A DNA stretch of 64,000 nt. It comes from Clostridium sp. AF37-5. GTDB taxonomy: Bacteria; Bacillota; Clostridia; Lachnospirales; Lachnospiraceae. The stretch lies in assembly GCF_003477605.1 (NCBI RefSeq), contig NZ_QUDR01000007.1, positions 1,039 through 65,038 of the forward strand. Direction: 5' to 3'. The notes beneath the pieces are model-generated. The model did not search any database. It was not told where the DNA came from and saw only the letters and a list, made by a program, of their open reading frames with translations. Shown here in pieces: positions 43,842 to 53,656 of this stretch; position 1 is the first letter of the stretch; each line of letters opens with the position of its first letter. The translations under genes and the position numbers were made by a program.

Positions 43842-45137
43842 CTAATTAGACAACACATATATTTTGGTCATTCGAATTCCATAAAAGAATCGCTCTTTTA
43901 CAAGATACGGTGTGGCTTTTTTGGCATAAACACCGCTTGCATCTGCCTCTTCCATCTCCACTGATTTGAGAACATATTTTTTACTATTATACATCGTATC
44001 TTTATCCTGCAAATCATCTTTTCGAAAAGCATTTAAACTTACTCTCTCATCTGAGTAATAATCATAATTTCCCGCATACGAATAACTTCCTGCCAAATCG
44101 GTAAGCGACTCATCACGATAATAATAGCAGCGAATCCTCATACTTCTCATATGAAATGTACAGGTTCCGGTAGCAGTAAATGTTTTGTCAATTACTTTAT
44201 CTTTATATGTAATTGTGAAAGCCTGCTGCTTGTCAAATAATTTTTCATTATATCCGGTAATTTCATATTTGGTAATTTCCTGTTTGGTTCCATCTGCCAT
44301 CAAAACCTGAACGGTAAGTGCTCCATCCGAAAAATCTTCTTCTGTATAACACTCATCTTTTGTCGGCCATGAATAGGTCAGAGATTTCGTATAATTGTTA
44401 ATTGTATAAGAAATCCGGCACTCTGCTCCACCGCTTGAAATTGTCATGTTATGCTTTCCAACAGAGTTATTGTTCAACCCGCGAACCACATAAGCTCCTT
44501 TAGCCAGCCGGCTCGTTTTCCCGGACTCATATTTGGCAGTCACCTTCATACCATCCATGGAAATATCTTTACCATAAAGAAGATTGTCCTTTTCACTCCA
44601 CTCGCAGGAAAGGGAAATAATACGGTCTGTCTCCTCAGGCTTCTCCGTGTTTTTCGGATTATCATCCGGCTCTGCGGAAGGTTTCGGCGTTTGTGTCGCC
44701 TTGGCATCATCTACCGTTTCTTCCGGCTGCTGTCCTCCATCACCTTCTGTCACCTGTTGATCCGGCAAATCCGGCACACCACTTCCGCCGTCTTTTCCCC
44801 CGGGAACAGACTCATCCCCCGTTCCATCCGTTTGCTTTTTATCTGCCTTTGATGTATTTTGTTTTTTTATGGAATTATCTTTTTTCTCCTGACGCTTCCA
44901 CTGCTTTTTCGGCTCTTTTCTTGTCTTGGATTCTGCATCCTCTTCCTTTGACGCCTGACGGTTCGCATCTGCTGCTTTTATTTCTTTCGCCAGACTTTTT
45001 TTGTCATACTCATACAGATGCGGTGTCCGCTCCCAATTTGCCAAGCCGGCATAAATAAGCATCCCGGTAATAAAGAGCGCTGCAAACAGTAAAACCGACT
45101 CTTTTTTTCTTCTTTTCAATCGATACCCTCTTCTCAT
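43842..45137 (-). CDS. Membrane-anchored protein with Ig-like domains
   Basis: 431 residues. Positively charged N-terminus and one membrane helix (SVLLFAALFITGMLIYAGLA); a long Lys/Glu/Gln low-complexity stretch to about 165; then two beta domains (DISMDGMKVTAKYESGKTSR with GAYVVRGLNNNSVGKHNMTI; the second near VQVLMADGTKQEITKYEI). It resembles Big-domain surface proteins with no catalytic part. First gene of the apparent operon leading into LRR protein-MoxR-DUF58-TgpA. No clear ribosome site precedes the ATG, so the start is uncertain. Confidence 0.72.
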   Translation of the reverse strand: MRRGYRLKRRKKESVLLFAALFITGMLIYAGLANWERTPHLYEYDKKSLAKEIKAADANRQASKEEDAESKTRKEPKKQWKRQEKKDNSIKKQNTSKADKKQTDGTGDESVPGGKDGGSGVPDLPDQQVTEGDGGQQPEETVDDAKATQTPKPSAEPDDNPKNTEKPEETDRIISLSCEWSEKDNLLYGKDISMDGMKVTAKYESGKTSRLAKGAYVVRGLNNNSVGKHNMTISSGGAECRISYTINNYTKSLTYSWPTKDECYTEEDFSDGALTVQVLMADGTKQEITKYEITGYNEKLFDKQQAFTITYKDKVIDKTFTATGTCTFHMRSMRIRCYYYRDESLTDLAGSYSYAGNYDYYSDERVSLNAFRKDDLQDKDTMYNSKKYVLKSVEMEEADASGVYAKKATPYLVKERFFYGIRMTKIYVLSN

Positions 45138-45281
45138 ACAGTCTAATACAATTATATTACAATATTTATATAGAAAATTATAGGCAAATCTGTGGCAGAT
45201 TTTCTTTTACTAATCTCTTTTGAATAATTTCCTCCTTTGCAGCAAACACTAACGAAAAGCAACCGCAAAGGAGGTATTTTT

Positions 45282-45713
45282 ATGGAAGATGATTCGGTTA
45301 AATTATTACGGGAATGCAATGCCGGCATCAAAATGGGCATTTCCTCAATTGATGATGTTATGGACCATGTGCAAAACGATGGCCTGCGCGGTGTCCTCAA
45401 AGACAGCCACGACATTCACTGCCGTCTCGGCGACGACACCCACAAAATGCTAACCAATTACCATGACGAGGGCAAAGAACCTGCCCCCATGGCAAAAGCA
45501 ATGGCAAAAATGAAAAGCAATTTCAAAACCATGGGCGAAAACCCGGACTGCGGCATTGCCAGCTTGATTACCGATGGCTGCAACATGGGAATCAAATCCC
45601 TGTACCGCTACTTAAACCAGTATCCGGCAGCGGATGATAAAGTAAAACATCTCACACAAGAAATTATCGATACCGAAGAAAAATTGCAGCAATCCATGCG
45701 GCCGTATTTGTAA
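45282..45713 (+). CDS. Ferritin-like four-helix protein (DUF2383-like)
   Basis: 143 residues, predicted all-helical: DDSVKLLRECNAGIKMGISS, DDVMDHVQNDGLRGVLKDSH, MGIKSLYRYLNQYPAAD. Pattern resembles the DUF2383/PA2169 four-helix group, often with metal-ligand Glu/His (DDTHKMLTNYHDE). Function is not established. Start at the ATG with AAAGGAGG; strong terminator after it. Confidence 0.7.
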   Translation: MEDDSVKLLRECNAGIKMGISSIDDVMDHVQNDGLRGVLKDSHDIHCRLGDDTHKMLTNYHDEGKEPAPMAKAMAKMKSNFKTMGENPDCGIASLITDGCNMGIKSLYRYLNQYPAADDKVKHLTQEIIDTEEKLQQSMRPYL

Positions 45714-45719
45714 AGGAAA

Positions 45720-45770
45720 AAGAAGGGGCTATAAATCAATTTCGAAGCTTTTATAGTTTCTTCTTTTTTT
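45720..45770 (+). terminator. Intrinsic terminator
   Basis: AGAAG...CTATAAA (45721-45735) pairs with TTTATAG...CTTCT (45750-45764), followed by seven Ts. Confidence 0.7.
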
Positions 45771-45786
45771 CATATATTCCCATTTG

Positions 45787-46083
45787 TCATCTAAGCACAA
45801 ATATATAAATACCAGGAATAATTCCACCCAAAATCATCGATACTAAAAAACTATATAAATAGTGTTTTCGTTTATATAAGAAAAATAATAGGGGTACAAA
45901 AACCATGGAATATAAAATGCAGCCTAGTAATCCATATATGCGCATCGACTCCCCTTCAGCGACATAGTCTAATGAACCTGGTTCTTCCATAAAGTTTCCT
46001 AGCGTTAATATACTATACCCCAGCCAAAAGAAACTAACTGTTCCCCAGGCTAAGCCTAGTACTATAATTATAATTTGTTTCAT
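45787..46083 (-). CDS. Small membrane protein of unknown function
   Basis: 98 residues with about three hydrophobic helices (IIIIVLGLAWGTVSFFWLGY, LGCILYSMVFVPLLFFLY, FLVSMILGGIIPGIYIFV). Weak ribosome site. I recognise no family. It ends convergently with the four-helix protein gene. Confidence 0.55.
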   Translation of the reverse strand: MKQIIIIVLGLAWGTVSFFWLGYSILTLGNFMEEPGSLDYVAEGESMRIYGLLGCILYSMVFVPLLFFLYKRKHYLYSFLVSMILGGIIPGIYIFVLR

Positions 46084-46131
46084 AATTTCTTCTCGCAATC
46101 GTCTTTCAATATCATTATTTATTTACATTTA

Positions 46132-47682
46132 CTACAACAAGATTTTCCATGAGCCACCATTATCCGGTCCTATACGGTCTATAATATTATGTTCCTTTAG
46201 CTCGGATATATATCTGGCAATTGTTCTATCTGTCACATCCAACTCGATTCTCATTTCACCAATGGATACTTTGGGATTATCTGAAATCATTTTTACAATT
46301 TCAAATGCTCTAGCAGCTTTTTTCTTTGAGTAGCTTGGTATACACTCTCGAATTCGTTTTTCTGAAATGTCTATGACATTTTCTATGACATTTTCTATGA
46401 CATTTTTGTCTTCTTCCAAAAACGTCGGATGAATCGGAATCCTAATCCTCATAGCTCGTCTATCTTCATCCGTAAAGAATTCTGCCCGTGGAGAACCGTT
46501 CTTTTCCAGTTCTTCTTGTATTGTCGGAATACCGGAGGAATGACCTTCTGACAAATCCAACTCTTTCAAAAATTCTCCCAATCTTCTGTTACGATAGTGT
46601 CTTGAAACAAATCTTTTACCTTCTGCTATCGTCTTTTCGGAAATGGACCGGTCGATTCCGGGGAAATTCATAATATTAATGCAATCCGGCTCTATCTCTA
46701 TTGTAACAGGCTCACAAGACATATAATCTCTGTGGTAAAAAGCATTAACAACAGCCTCCTCAATTGCCTGATACGGATAATTCATAATCCGCAAAGCTTC
46801 CATTTGATTTGGAACCTTGATTACTTTTTCTCGTATAAAAAGATTTCTAAATCGTTCCATTGTTGCCTGAATCATCTGTGGTACGGAACCTGTAATATTA
46901 GGAAAATCCTCGCTTACACTTGGATTTTCTATACTCCCCTGCGGAAATGACGTCATCTGAACATAGGTGTATGGGAAAAAACGGTCCGGATGCTCACAAA
47001 ACATCATGATTGCCACATTTTGAATATAACGTAGTTCCGGCGGTCCTACCAGTAACTGCATATCTTCTAATATCTCCTCTACACCCCGTTCTTTAACTTG
47101 TTTTGCTAATTTACTACCTGTTTTTCTCAAATGATCTTCCAAAAGGACAGGTGAAATGTCATCAAAAATAGCCTTATGATTCGCTCTGCAATCATAAGGA
47201 GTCTGGTCTGACATATTAATCAATTCCCTTTCCTGCTCAGCATTTGCCTTAACAGAACTGGTTAGATAACGAATATAATAATTATACTTCTTGTCTTTTT
47301 TACCGGTAACATGTTCTGGTGATTTGTAAGGACGCTGCTGTCCGGTTCTCGCCACAATAACAAGAATCCATTTTCCATCAACTTCTAGCGGAATCACTTT
47401 GGGAAAATATGGTGGAGAAATCATATTGTTGTAACTGAGCATTTCTTTTTGAATTTCATCCAACATGTACTCCAGAATTCCTTTTACCGGACGTACTGCT
47501 ATTCCATTTTTCTCTTCAACACCGACAACAATATATCCACCACCATCATTGTTGTAATCATTTGCAAATGCACAAACACTATGATAGATGTCATCCGGGT
47601 TCCATCCTGCTTTAAACTCTATGCGGTCTGATTCAATTTTTCTTTTGTTTAACAAATCTTCTACGCTTATTTCAAGTTCCAT
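46132..47682 (-). CDS. AlbA_2 (Schlafen-type) / HATPase / winged-helix regulator
   Basis: 516 residues. N-terminal AlbA_2 domain (DRIEFKAGWNPDDIYHSVCA with FANDYNNDGGGYIVVGVEE), central HATPase_c_4-like segment (QAIEEAVVNAFYHRDYMSCE, MNFPGIDRSI), and a C-terminal winged HTH (VSIGEMRIELDVTDRTIARY). This is the family often named RecG-like or RNA-binding transcriptional regulator. Function poorly known; some relatives are linked to stress or phage response. A 12-base tandem repeat lies inside (NVIE repeats). Start behind GAGGG. Confidence 0.85.
   Translation of the reverse strand: MELEISVEDLLNKRKIESDRIEFKAGWNPDDIYHSVCAFANDYNNDGGGYIVVGVEEKNGIAVRPVKGILEYMLDEIQKEMLSYNNMISPPYFPKVIPLEVDGKWILVIVARTGQQRPYKSPEHVTGKKDKKYNYYIRYLTSSVKANAEQERELINMSDQTPYDCRANHKAIFDDISPVLLEDHLRKTGSKLAKQVKERGVEEILEDMQLLVGPPELRYIQNVAIMMFCEHPDRFFPYTYVQMTSFPQGSIENPSVSEDFPNITGSVPQMIQATMERFRNLFIREKVIKVPNQMEALRIMNYPYQAIEEAVVNAFYHRDYMSCEPVTIEIEPDCINIMNFPGIDRSISEKTIAEGKRFVSRHYRNRRLGEFLKELDLSEGHSSGIPTIQEELEKNGSPRAEFFTDEDRRAMRIRIPIHPTFLEEDKNVIENVIENVIDISEKRIRECIPSYSKKKAARAFEIVKMISDNPKVSIGEMRIELDVTDRTIARYISELKEHNIIDRIGPDNGGSWKILL
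46371..46407 (-). repeat. Three tandem 12-base units encoding NVIE
   Basis: The plus strand shows TATGACATTTTC three times, the last with one change, giving NVIENVIENVI in the linker between the HATPase and HTH parts. Copy number could vary without breaking the frame. Confidence 0.85.
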
Positions 47683-47712
47683 AGTGCCCTCACTTTCCCT
47701 TTACCGGTTTTC

Positions 47713-48564
47713 CTATAAAATCTCTACAATTTCAATCTGGAAATTTAACTCTTTGCCAGCCATCTCATGGTTCGCATCAAATGTTATCGTGCTTTCATCT
47801 TTGGCTGTAACTTTTACTGGGAACGGCTGTCCGTACATATTTTGGAGATATACCTGCTGTCCGGCCTCCAACGCCTCCGCTCCTGGCATTTTATCAATAT
47901 CCACGGTAAATATTGCATCGGGGTCCGCTTCGCCATACGCTTCCGATGGCTCCAAATGAACGTCCGCAATCTGTCCAACTTCCATATTTGCCACCGCTTT
48001 ATCAAATCCTAAAATCATCATGCCAGCACCGCAAACGAACTCCAGCGGCTCACCACGGTCGTAGGAAGAATCAAACTGAGTTCCATCATTAAATGTACCT
48101 TTGTAATGTACCCTCATCGTCTTTCCGACATTCTTGCCCTCAAAAGGCGGTTTACTGTGACAGCCACCACAGCCGCCTCCACATGCAGAACCACATCCGC
48201 CATCTTCGTGTCCGCCGCAAGAACCTTCTTCACCGTGATGATCACAATTGGCACCGGTAGAAGTAAGCTCCCCTTTGATATATTTTTCTACTGCCTCATC
48301 TGCCTGTCCACTGACACCGGCAAACAGCTCAATTCCCTGTTCTGTGAGCGCTGCTTGCGCACCCTCGCCAATGCCTCCGCAAATCACAGTAGAAACCGCC
48401 TGTTCATGCAAAAAATCTACCAGAGCACTGTGACCCTGTCCATTTGTTTCTACAATTTCAGATGACACAACTTTACCATCCTCTATTTCATACACTTTGA
48501 ATTGTTTGGTATGACCAAAGTGCTGAAAAACTTCTCCATTTTCATAAGCTGCTGCTACTTTCAT
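47713..48564 (-). CDS. Fusion of a NifX/NifB-type domain and a SlyD-like FKBP prolyl isomerase
   Basis: 283 residues. Residues 1-100 match the dinitrogenase FeMo-cofactor (NifX/NafY) domain: MKVAAAYENGEVFQHFGHTK and VICGGIGEGAQAALTEQGIE. Residues 105-140 are a Cys/His/Gly-rich metal-binding linker (CDHHGEEGSCGGHEDGGCGS, CGGGCGGCHSKPP). Residues 145-283 match SlyD-type FKBP (MRVHYKGTFNDGTQFDSSYD with LEFVCGAGMMILGFDKAV). The whole suggests metal handling with foldase activity, probably for Ni or FeS client proteins. No nitrogenase or hydrogenase gene is nearby. Confidence 0.9.
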   Translation of the reverse strand: MKVAAAYENGEVFQHFGHTKQFKVYEIEDGKVVSSEIVETNGQGHSALVDFLHEQAVSTVICGGIGEGAQAALTEQGIELFAGVSGQADEAVEKYIKGELTSTGANCDHHGEEGSCGGHEDGGCGSACGGGCGGCHSKPPFEGKNVGKTMRVHYKGTFNDGTQFDSSYDRGEPLEFVCGAGMMILGFDKAVANMEVGQIADVHLEPSEAYGEADPDAIFTVDIDKMPGAEALEAGQQVYLQNMYGQPFPVKVTAKDESTITFDANHEMAGKELNFQIEIVEIL

Positions 48565-48672
48565 TTTCTGTCCTCCAATTTTACATTATGCCCTTGCCGT
48601 TCGGAAAGGGTTTCTCTCATCTTTACATGAATTGATGGTTTTGTCAATGGGGAAGGGCCTATGTGTCAATCC

Positions 48673-49071
48673 TCACATCCCTTTTGCAATCTTATCCACC
48701 AAGGTTACATCCGCAGGTAACCAATCAACCGAATCCAACTGTGCCTTCGAAAGCCACTTTGCGTCCTCATGCTCATTTAACACAACATGCTCTGACTCCA
48801 ATTCACACCAAAAGCAGTCCATTGATAAATGAAAATCCGGATAATCATACTCAATCGTGTCAATCAAATCGCCCACAATAATATCTGCATCTAATTCCTC
48901 TTTTATCTCACGAATCAATGCCTTCTGCGGAGTTTCACCGGCTTCAATTTTTCCGCCGGGGAACTCCCATCCACCTTCAAATTCACCATATCCTCTTTGC
49001 GTTGCGAAAATTTGTTTGCTGCCATTGTGTTTTCTTTGAATAACCGCTGCAACTACTCTTATTATTTTCAT
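48673..49071 (-). CDS. MutT-type Nudix hydrolase
   Basis: 132 residues, (deoxy)nucleoside triphosphate pyrophosphohydrolase type: WEFPGGKIEAGETPQKALIR with Nudix box completed by EIKEELDADI. Two bases separate it from the stop of the large helicase gene, and its ribosome site lies in the last codons of that gene. This strict pairing suggests a shared job. Substrate may be oxidised or invader nucleotides. Confidence 0.9.
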   Translation of the reverse strand: MKIIRVVAAVIQRKHNGSKQIFATQRGYGEFEGGWEFPGGKIEAGETPQKALIREIKEELDADIIVGDLIDTIEYDYPDFHLSMDCFWCELESEHVVLNEHEDAKWLSKAQLDSVDWLPADVTLVDKIAKGM

Positions 49072-49073
49072 TC

Positions 49074-52034
49074 CTAATTCTCCTTAATTGTGCTCTGTAA
49101 ATAACATAACAAATCATCCCTCACTGGGTGATGCATTTTCACAACCACTTTACAAATTTTCTTTAAAATGCCTTTGTTATCTTCTTTTTGGTCTTCCTTA
49201 ACATCTAAAATATCAAATGTACCCATATAATAAAAATTAGATTCTGCATCGCTTTTCTTGACCAGCAAATGTTTTCTAGGTGCTGTTGTCACCTCTTTCA
49301 TATAGTTACTTTCAATACCCATTCCGATTTTAGAATCCCATCTAAAAATCATGTTGTCCTCAAACGCATCTGCGTAATCCGGTTTGCCATCCACATAATT
49401 ACGTTCATCATCTGATTTTTCTTTATGATATGTAACAAATATAAAAACATCATCCACGATTCTTTTCATTCCAAACATAACCGAAGATAAATCTTTTCCG
49501 CAATTCATTAACAAACTCACGTCTCTTCTCGAATACTTTTCATACAAAACAAATGGAGACTCTATCTCATCCGTTTTCATAAATTTATCTTCGTATCGCG
49601 TAAGACCTACTCGAATTATATCTTCTACCATTTGCCTAAACTCATCATGTCGTAAACGCTCCTCATAACAAAGCATTCTTGTAATAAAGTTATTATGGTC
49701 ATTCGTTATAACTTCAATATTCTTGTATTTTTGATACTCATTATCATTACTTACAAATTTCCCTTGTAGCACATCTATTGCATAATCAACTTGATTATTT
49801 GTAATGTTTCTATCATACTTTTCATTTACAAACCGTTTAAAATCATTTATGGAAATACTTTTTTGTTCTAATAATAAACGCAAGATTTCCAATTCTTCCG
49901 GTCGCACCCCACTTAAAATAGTTTTCGACAAATATTCTATAATCATTTTTTCTTCTTCTGACAAAGTGCAAATATAGTTCGCTTTTTCTACACTTTCAAG
50001 AAACTGAAAATATGTCTTGTATTCCTTAATTATGACTAACGGGTCCACTTCGTTATGAATATAAAAATCATACAAACTAGGAATTTTCCCTAATCTATTT
50101 TTTAATGACACATAACTTTCTTTAATAATCGATTTCATTCCTCGAATTTTGTCAATTGATTGGAATATTTTATTCTTCGCAATCTCATCAAAATGAATTG
50201 TCGAGGCTCCCGGAATTGTTCGATTTCCGCTTATAACATACTTTCGAATCGTATCTGGATTATAGGAACGATCTCCCGATAAAGCCACCGGAATCATAAA
50301 ATTATTGTTGTAATTTCCAATAAAATCAAGAATAACGACATATTCCTTGCCCGCCGCCTTTCGAAGTCCCCTACCTAATTGCTGAATAAATACAATCGGC
50401 GATTGTGTAGGCCTTAACATAATAACCTGATTGACTTCAACAATGTCAACACCTTCATTTAGTATATCCACTGAAAAAATATAATCCAATGGTTCTTTGT
50501 CTGTTGCATTTTCCTCATCCATCGCCAAACGCTCAAACGCATTTTGCCGGATTTCCTCTGAATCATCTCCACTAAGTGCAACTGTTCGGTACCCTAACTC
50601 ATTAAATTTTGCCGATAATTGTTGACACTCTTGTTTGCGGCTACAGAAAACTAAACCCTTTACACGCTCACCACTGTAACCATAATAATTTGCTTGTTCC
50701 AAAATATGTTCCACACGTTCATCACAAATCAACTTATTAAACTCTTCATGAGACAAATTCTTTGATTTCGTATCCTGAACAACAGATAAATCCGTAATTC
50801 CAAAATAGTGAAACGGACACAATAATTCTTCTTCCATTGCTTGTTGCAAACGAATCTCGTATGCAATCTGATGGTTAAATATTTCATATATATTATCATC
50901 CGAATCCGTTCTCTTATCTGGCGTCGCCGTCATTCCCAAAAACAGTCGCGGCGTAAAATAATTCATCACTTTTTGATATGTATTGGCGGAACTATGATGC
51001 GCTTCATCTAAAATAATACAATCAAAATCATCCACTTTATAACGCTGCAAATGCGCATCCTTATTTAACGTCTCTACAGTCGCAAATACATAATCTTTAT
51101 CATATTCATAATAACCGGCACCAACCAATCCCATCGAAACTGAGTTACCAAACACTCTCTGATAAGACTTCTTCGCCTGAACTGCCAATGACGCCCTATG
51201 CACAATAAATAAGACACGTTTAAATCCAAGTTCACGCATAGCAAAGGCAGAAGCATACGTTTTTCCTGTACCCGTAGCACTAATTAATAACGCACGTTTC
51301 TCATCTTTTTTCAAAATATTTTTAAGATTCGTAATAAATCGAACCTGCATACTATTTGGTTTTAATTTATATCTCTCAAGCGAGGTTACATTTCGCTCTG
51401 TTGCGATTTTTCTTTGTTCTTTTATAATATCATATCTCTGCTTATATTCTTCATAAAAAACATCATAATCAAGCGCATACTCTGAATTCCATAACTCCTC
51501 AAATTCTTTCAGAATATCCTCAGCCACTTCTCCCTGCGAAGTAGAAACTAACTTTGTATTCCATTCACGATTTGTCGTAAGTGCAGCACTCGTCATGTTG
51601 GAACTGCCAATAATAATGCGATATACTTCTTCCTCTTTAAAAATATATCCCTTCGTATGAAAACCATTCTTCGCCGAATTTGTGTCATACATTTTAATCC
51701 GAATATTTTTTAAAGAATTCAATTTTTCTAATGCCTGCGGCTCACTAAAATCAAGATAATTAGAGGTTAAAATCTCACCTGGGATTTCTCTTTTCTCTAA
51801 TTCTTTTAATGTCTGGAGCAGCGGCGTCACCCCTCCCAGCGTAATAAACGCAACACTGATTTGGAATTTGTCACATTTTAAAAGTTCATCCTCAATGACC
51901 GATAAAACCTTTTTTCCCTCATTGTGGTTATTTGAAACAAAGTTTGGTTTATATAATAATTCGGATGCCGTACTACCATTCACATATGCTGTTTCCAAGC
52001 CATCTCGAATTAATTGTATTTTTTCCCTTTGCAT
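49074..52034 (-). CDS. PLD-nuclease / superfamily 2 helicase / DUF3427 protein
   Basis: 986 residues. N-terminal phospholipase-D-like nuclease half-site (NGFHTKGYIFKEEEVYRIII then GSSNMTSAAL), SF2 helicase core (Walker A ISATGTGKTYASAFAM; DEAH box LDEAHHSSANTYQK; FLGMTATPDKR; motif VI QQLGRGLRKAAGK), and C-terminal DUF3427 (KHLLVKKSDAESNFYYMGTF). The PLD core is a single HxK motif with no second copy, so it may act as a dimer. Start behind GGAGG. Part of the defence-rich region; together with the Nudix gene it forms a two-gene unit. Defence function is inferred. Confidence 0.9.
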   Translation of the reverse strand: MQREKIQLIRDGLETAYVNGSTASELLYKPNFVSNNHNEGKKVLSVIEDELLKCDKFQISVAFITLGGVTPLLQTLKELEKREIPGEILTSNYLDFSEPQALEKLNSLKNIRIKMYDTNSAKNGFHTKGYIFKEEEVYRIIIGSSNMTSAALTTNREWNTKLVSTSQGEVAEDILKEFEELWNSEYALDYDVFYEEYKQRYDIIKEQRKIATERNVTSLERYKLKPNSMQVRFITNLKNILKKDEKRALLISATGTGKTYASAFAMRELGFKRVLFIVHRASLAVQAKKSYQRVFGNSVSMGLVGAGYYEYDKDYVFATVETLNKDAHLQRYKVDDFDCIILDEAHHSSANTYQKVMNYFTPRLFLGMTATPDKRTDSDDNIYEIFNHQIAYEIRLQQAMEEELLCPFHYFGITDLSVVQDTKSKNLSHEEFNKLICDERVEHILEQANYYGYSGERVKGLVFCSRKQECQQLSAKFNELGYRTVALSGDDSEEIRQNAFERLAMDEENATDKEPLDYIFSVDILNEGVDIVEVNQVIMLRPTQSPIVFIQQLGRGLRKAAGKEYVVILDFIGNYNNNFMIPVALSGDRSYNPDTIRKYVISGNRTIPGASTIHFDEIAKNKIFQSIDKIRGMKSIIKESYVSLKNRLGKIPSLYDFYIHNEVDPLVIIKEYKTYFQFLESVEKANYICTLSEEEKMIIEYLSKTILSGVRPEELEILRLLLEQKSISINDFKRFVNEKYDRNITNNQVDYAIDVLQGKFVSNDNEYQKYKNIEVITNDHNNFITRMLCYEERLRHDEFRQMVEDIIRVGLTRYEDKFMKTDEIESPFVLYEKYSRRDVSLLMNCGKDLSSVMFGMKRIVDDVFIFVTYHKEKSDDERNYVDGKPDYADAFEDNMIFRWDSKIGMGIESNYMKEVTTAPRKHLLVKKSDAESNFYYMGTFDILDVKEDQKEDNKGILKKICKVVVKMHHPVRDDLLCYLQSTIKEN

Positions 52035-52268
52035 AACTTGTCCTCCGTTTCAAATAATCCTTTATCAACATTGTAAACATCTTATGACTTAATTGCAAGG
52101 GGGAGATGAGGGTGGGCGGAGTAATTCTTTTCGTAAATCAGTCCTGTATCATAGCATAGTTAGCCCAGTTATTCTAGGTACTCTTTAAATTTGCATAAGT
52201 TTTTGTTACATTTTATTTGCTTTTACAAATCAGTTATCGCCCCCATTTATATTAATTTTCTATAACAA

Positions 52269-52700
52269 TCACAGATAGCCTCCACAAATTTGTTTGCATA
52301 CCAACTCTCTTAACTGTGAAGGTGTTGCTGGAACACTTTCATTTCCAATACGCATAAACACAATAAGTTGTCCATCGCCTTCATAATAGTATGGTGTCTG
52401 CTGCCCTTTCATAATTTCTACAATAACAAATGTCTTGTCTTTATCATTTTCAAATGAAAGCTTAAACTCTGGTATTGGATTAAGGTTTGTTTTAATTATC
52501 TCACTGATTTTTTCTGCATCACCTTCAGCATCCTCAAGACCAACCAACACATTATCGTTTGCCACACCAAATATCAGTTTACCACCATAGCAATTTGCAA
52601 ATGCACTGATACTCTTGCACCAACTTTTAGGTTTCTTTGTCTCAAGTGCAACCTTTTTATCGTAATCTGTAGTTTCACCGATTAGCTGCTTTATGTCAAT
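52269..52700 (-). pseudogene. Truncated AlbA_2-domain gene with a lost start codon
   Basis: Reading leftward from 52700 the frame gives DIKQLIGETTDYDKKVALET, then KKPKSWCKSISAFANCYGGK and LIFGVANDNVLVGLEDAEGD, the usual start of AlbA_2 proteins, but the expected ATG is ATT at 52700-52698; an AAGGAAG lies upstream. It ends soon after PSQLRELVCKQI, while relatives continue for hundreds of residues. A GTG at 52565 allows a 98-residue product, so partial expression is possible. Best read as a decayed gene at the edge of the defence island. Confidence 0.7.
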
Positions 52701-52757
52701 AAATTCACTTCCTTCGCTTTATAGTGTATAGAATTTCTAATTATTTACACACTCAAT

Positions 52758-53642
52758 TTAACGTACTTGTCTCTTAGAATTAGCCAAAAAAGTTTTTTGT
52801 GAAAATGGGCCTTTATAAGCTTCTTCATCAAGAAATCCAAGTATTATCTTGATTTTTTCTTTATCATTTGGAATTACAATTTTTTTATCCTTCACATCAA
52901 TCTCTACTCCAACCAACTTTGCTCGTGCTTTTATCTCTTTTGCCGAATAGTTATCCAAAACTTGTGAATCATTAATCATAGCAATCTTTCTTCTTATCCA
53001 AGTATTTGCCAGCCCTTTAAATGCGTCTGAATCATCAATTGCTAGCTTTGAACTTGTGGTAAAGGATTCGACCTCGCTGTCAGTAGCTGAACGATAACAT
53101 TCGCTCAAGTCAAATATTTGCCTTGCATAATAAAATGATGAAAATCGTAATTCTTTATCTGTATAATAACAGTCGACTCCATCAGCTATACTAATTCCGA
53201 ATCTTTTCTCTTGAAAAAAAGTATTATTTTCAAAAAAAAGATTACACCATTTTGTTGAAATGTATTGTTCTTTTCTAAATCTCTGAAAAACCACATTAAA
53301 CTTTTCTGTTTCTCCATCCTCCGTTCTCTCACCAACAAATATTGCCTTGATTTCCGGAAATACATCATTATCTTTTTTGAAACTTGGTACTCCCAAAGGA
53401 TCTCTTATTGCGTCTTTTATTTCATCAGATAACTGATAATTTTCTATTTTTAATATTTCATCCTCATTCGGCTTATAACTGCCATCAAATATTATTTGTG
53501 TTTTTTCAGCAATCAGAGCATTTAACGCATTCCTCATAGAAGCAATTATTGTATTTTGAGTTTGTGCATCGACTTCTATTTTATATACCTCATCTTCTTT
53601 TGTATTTGCCCTCAATACCATTATAGAACTGTTTTCAAACAC
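52758..53642 (-). CDS. kwaB: KwaB-like (DUF4868) Kiwa defence protein
   Basis: 294 residues. DUF4868 signature: DGVDCYYTDKELRFSSFYYA then FDLSECYRSATDSEVESFTT; C-terminus ends with SNSKR-like ANSKRQVR. The start is GTG at 53642 with AGGAGG eight bases upstream, 14 bases from the end of a four-helix membrane protein gene. DUF4868 plus a four-TM partner is the composition of the Kiwa anti-phage system, in which KwaB is the cytoplasmic DNA-binding effector. Family match from residues seen; function from known Kiwa work. Confidence 0.75.
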   Translation of the reverse strand: MFENSSIMVLRANTKEDEVYKIEVDAQTQNTIIASMRNALNALIAEKTQIIFDGSYKPNEDEILKIENYQLSDEIKDAIRDPLGVPSFKKDNDVFPEIKAIFVGERTEDGETEKFNVVFQRFRKEQYISTKWCNLFFENNTFFQEKRFGISIADGVDCYYTDKELRFSSFYYARQIFDLSECYRSATDSEVESFTTSSKLAIDDSDAFKGLANTWIRRKIAMINDSQVLDNYSAKEIKARAKLVGVEIDVKDKKIVIPNDKEKIKIILGFLDEEAYKGPFSQKTFLANSKRQVR

Positions 53643-53656
53643 TTAGTCTTACCTCC

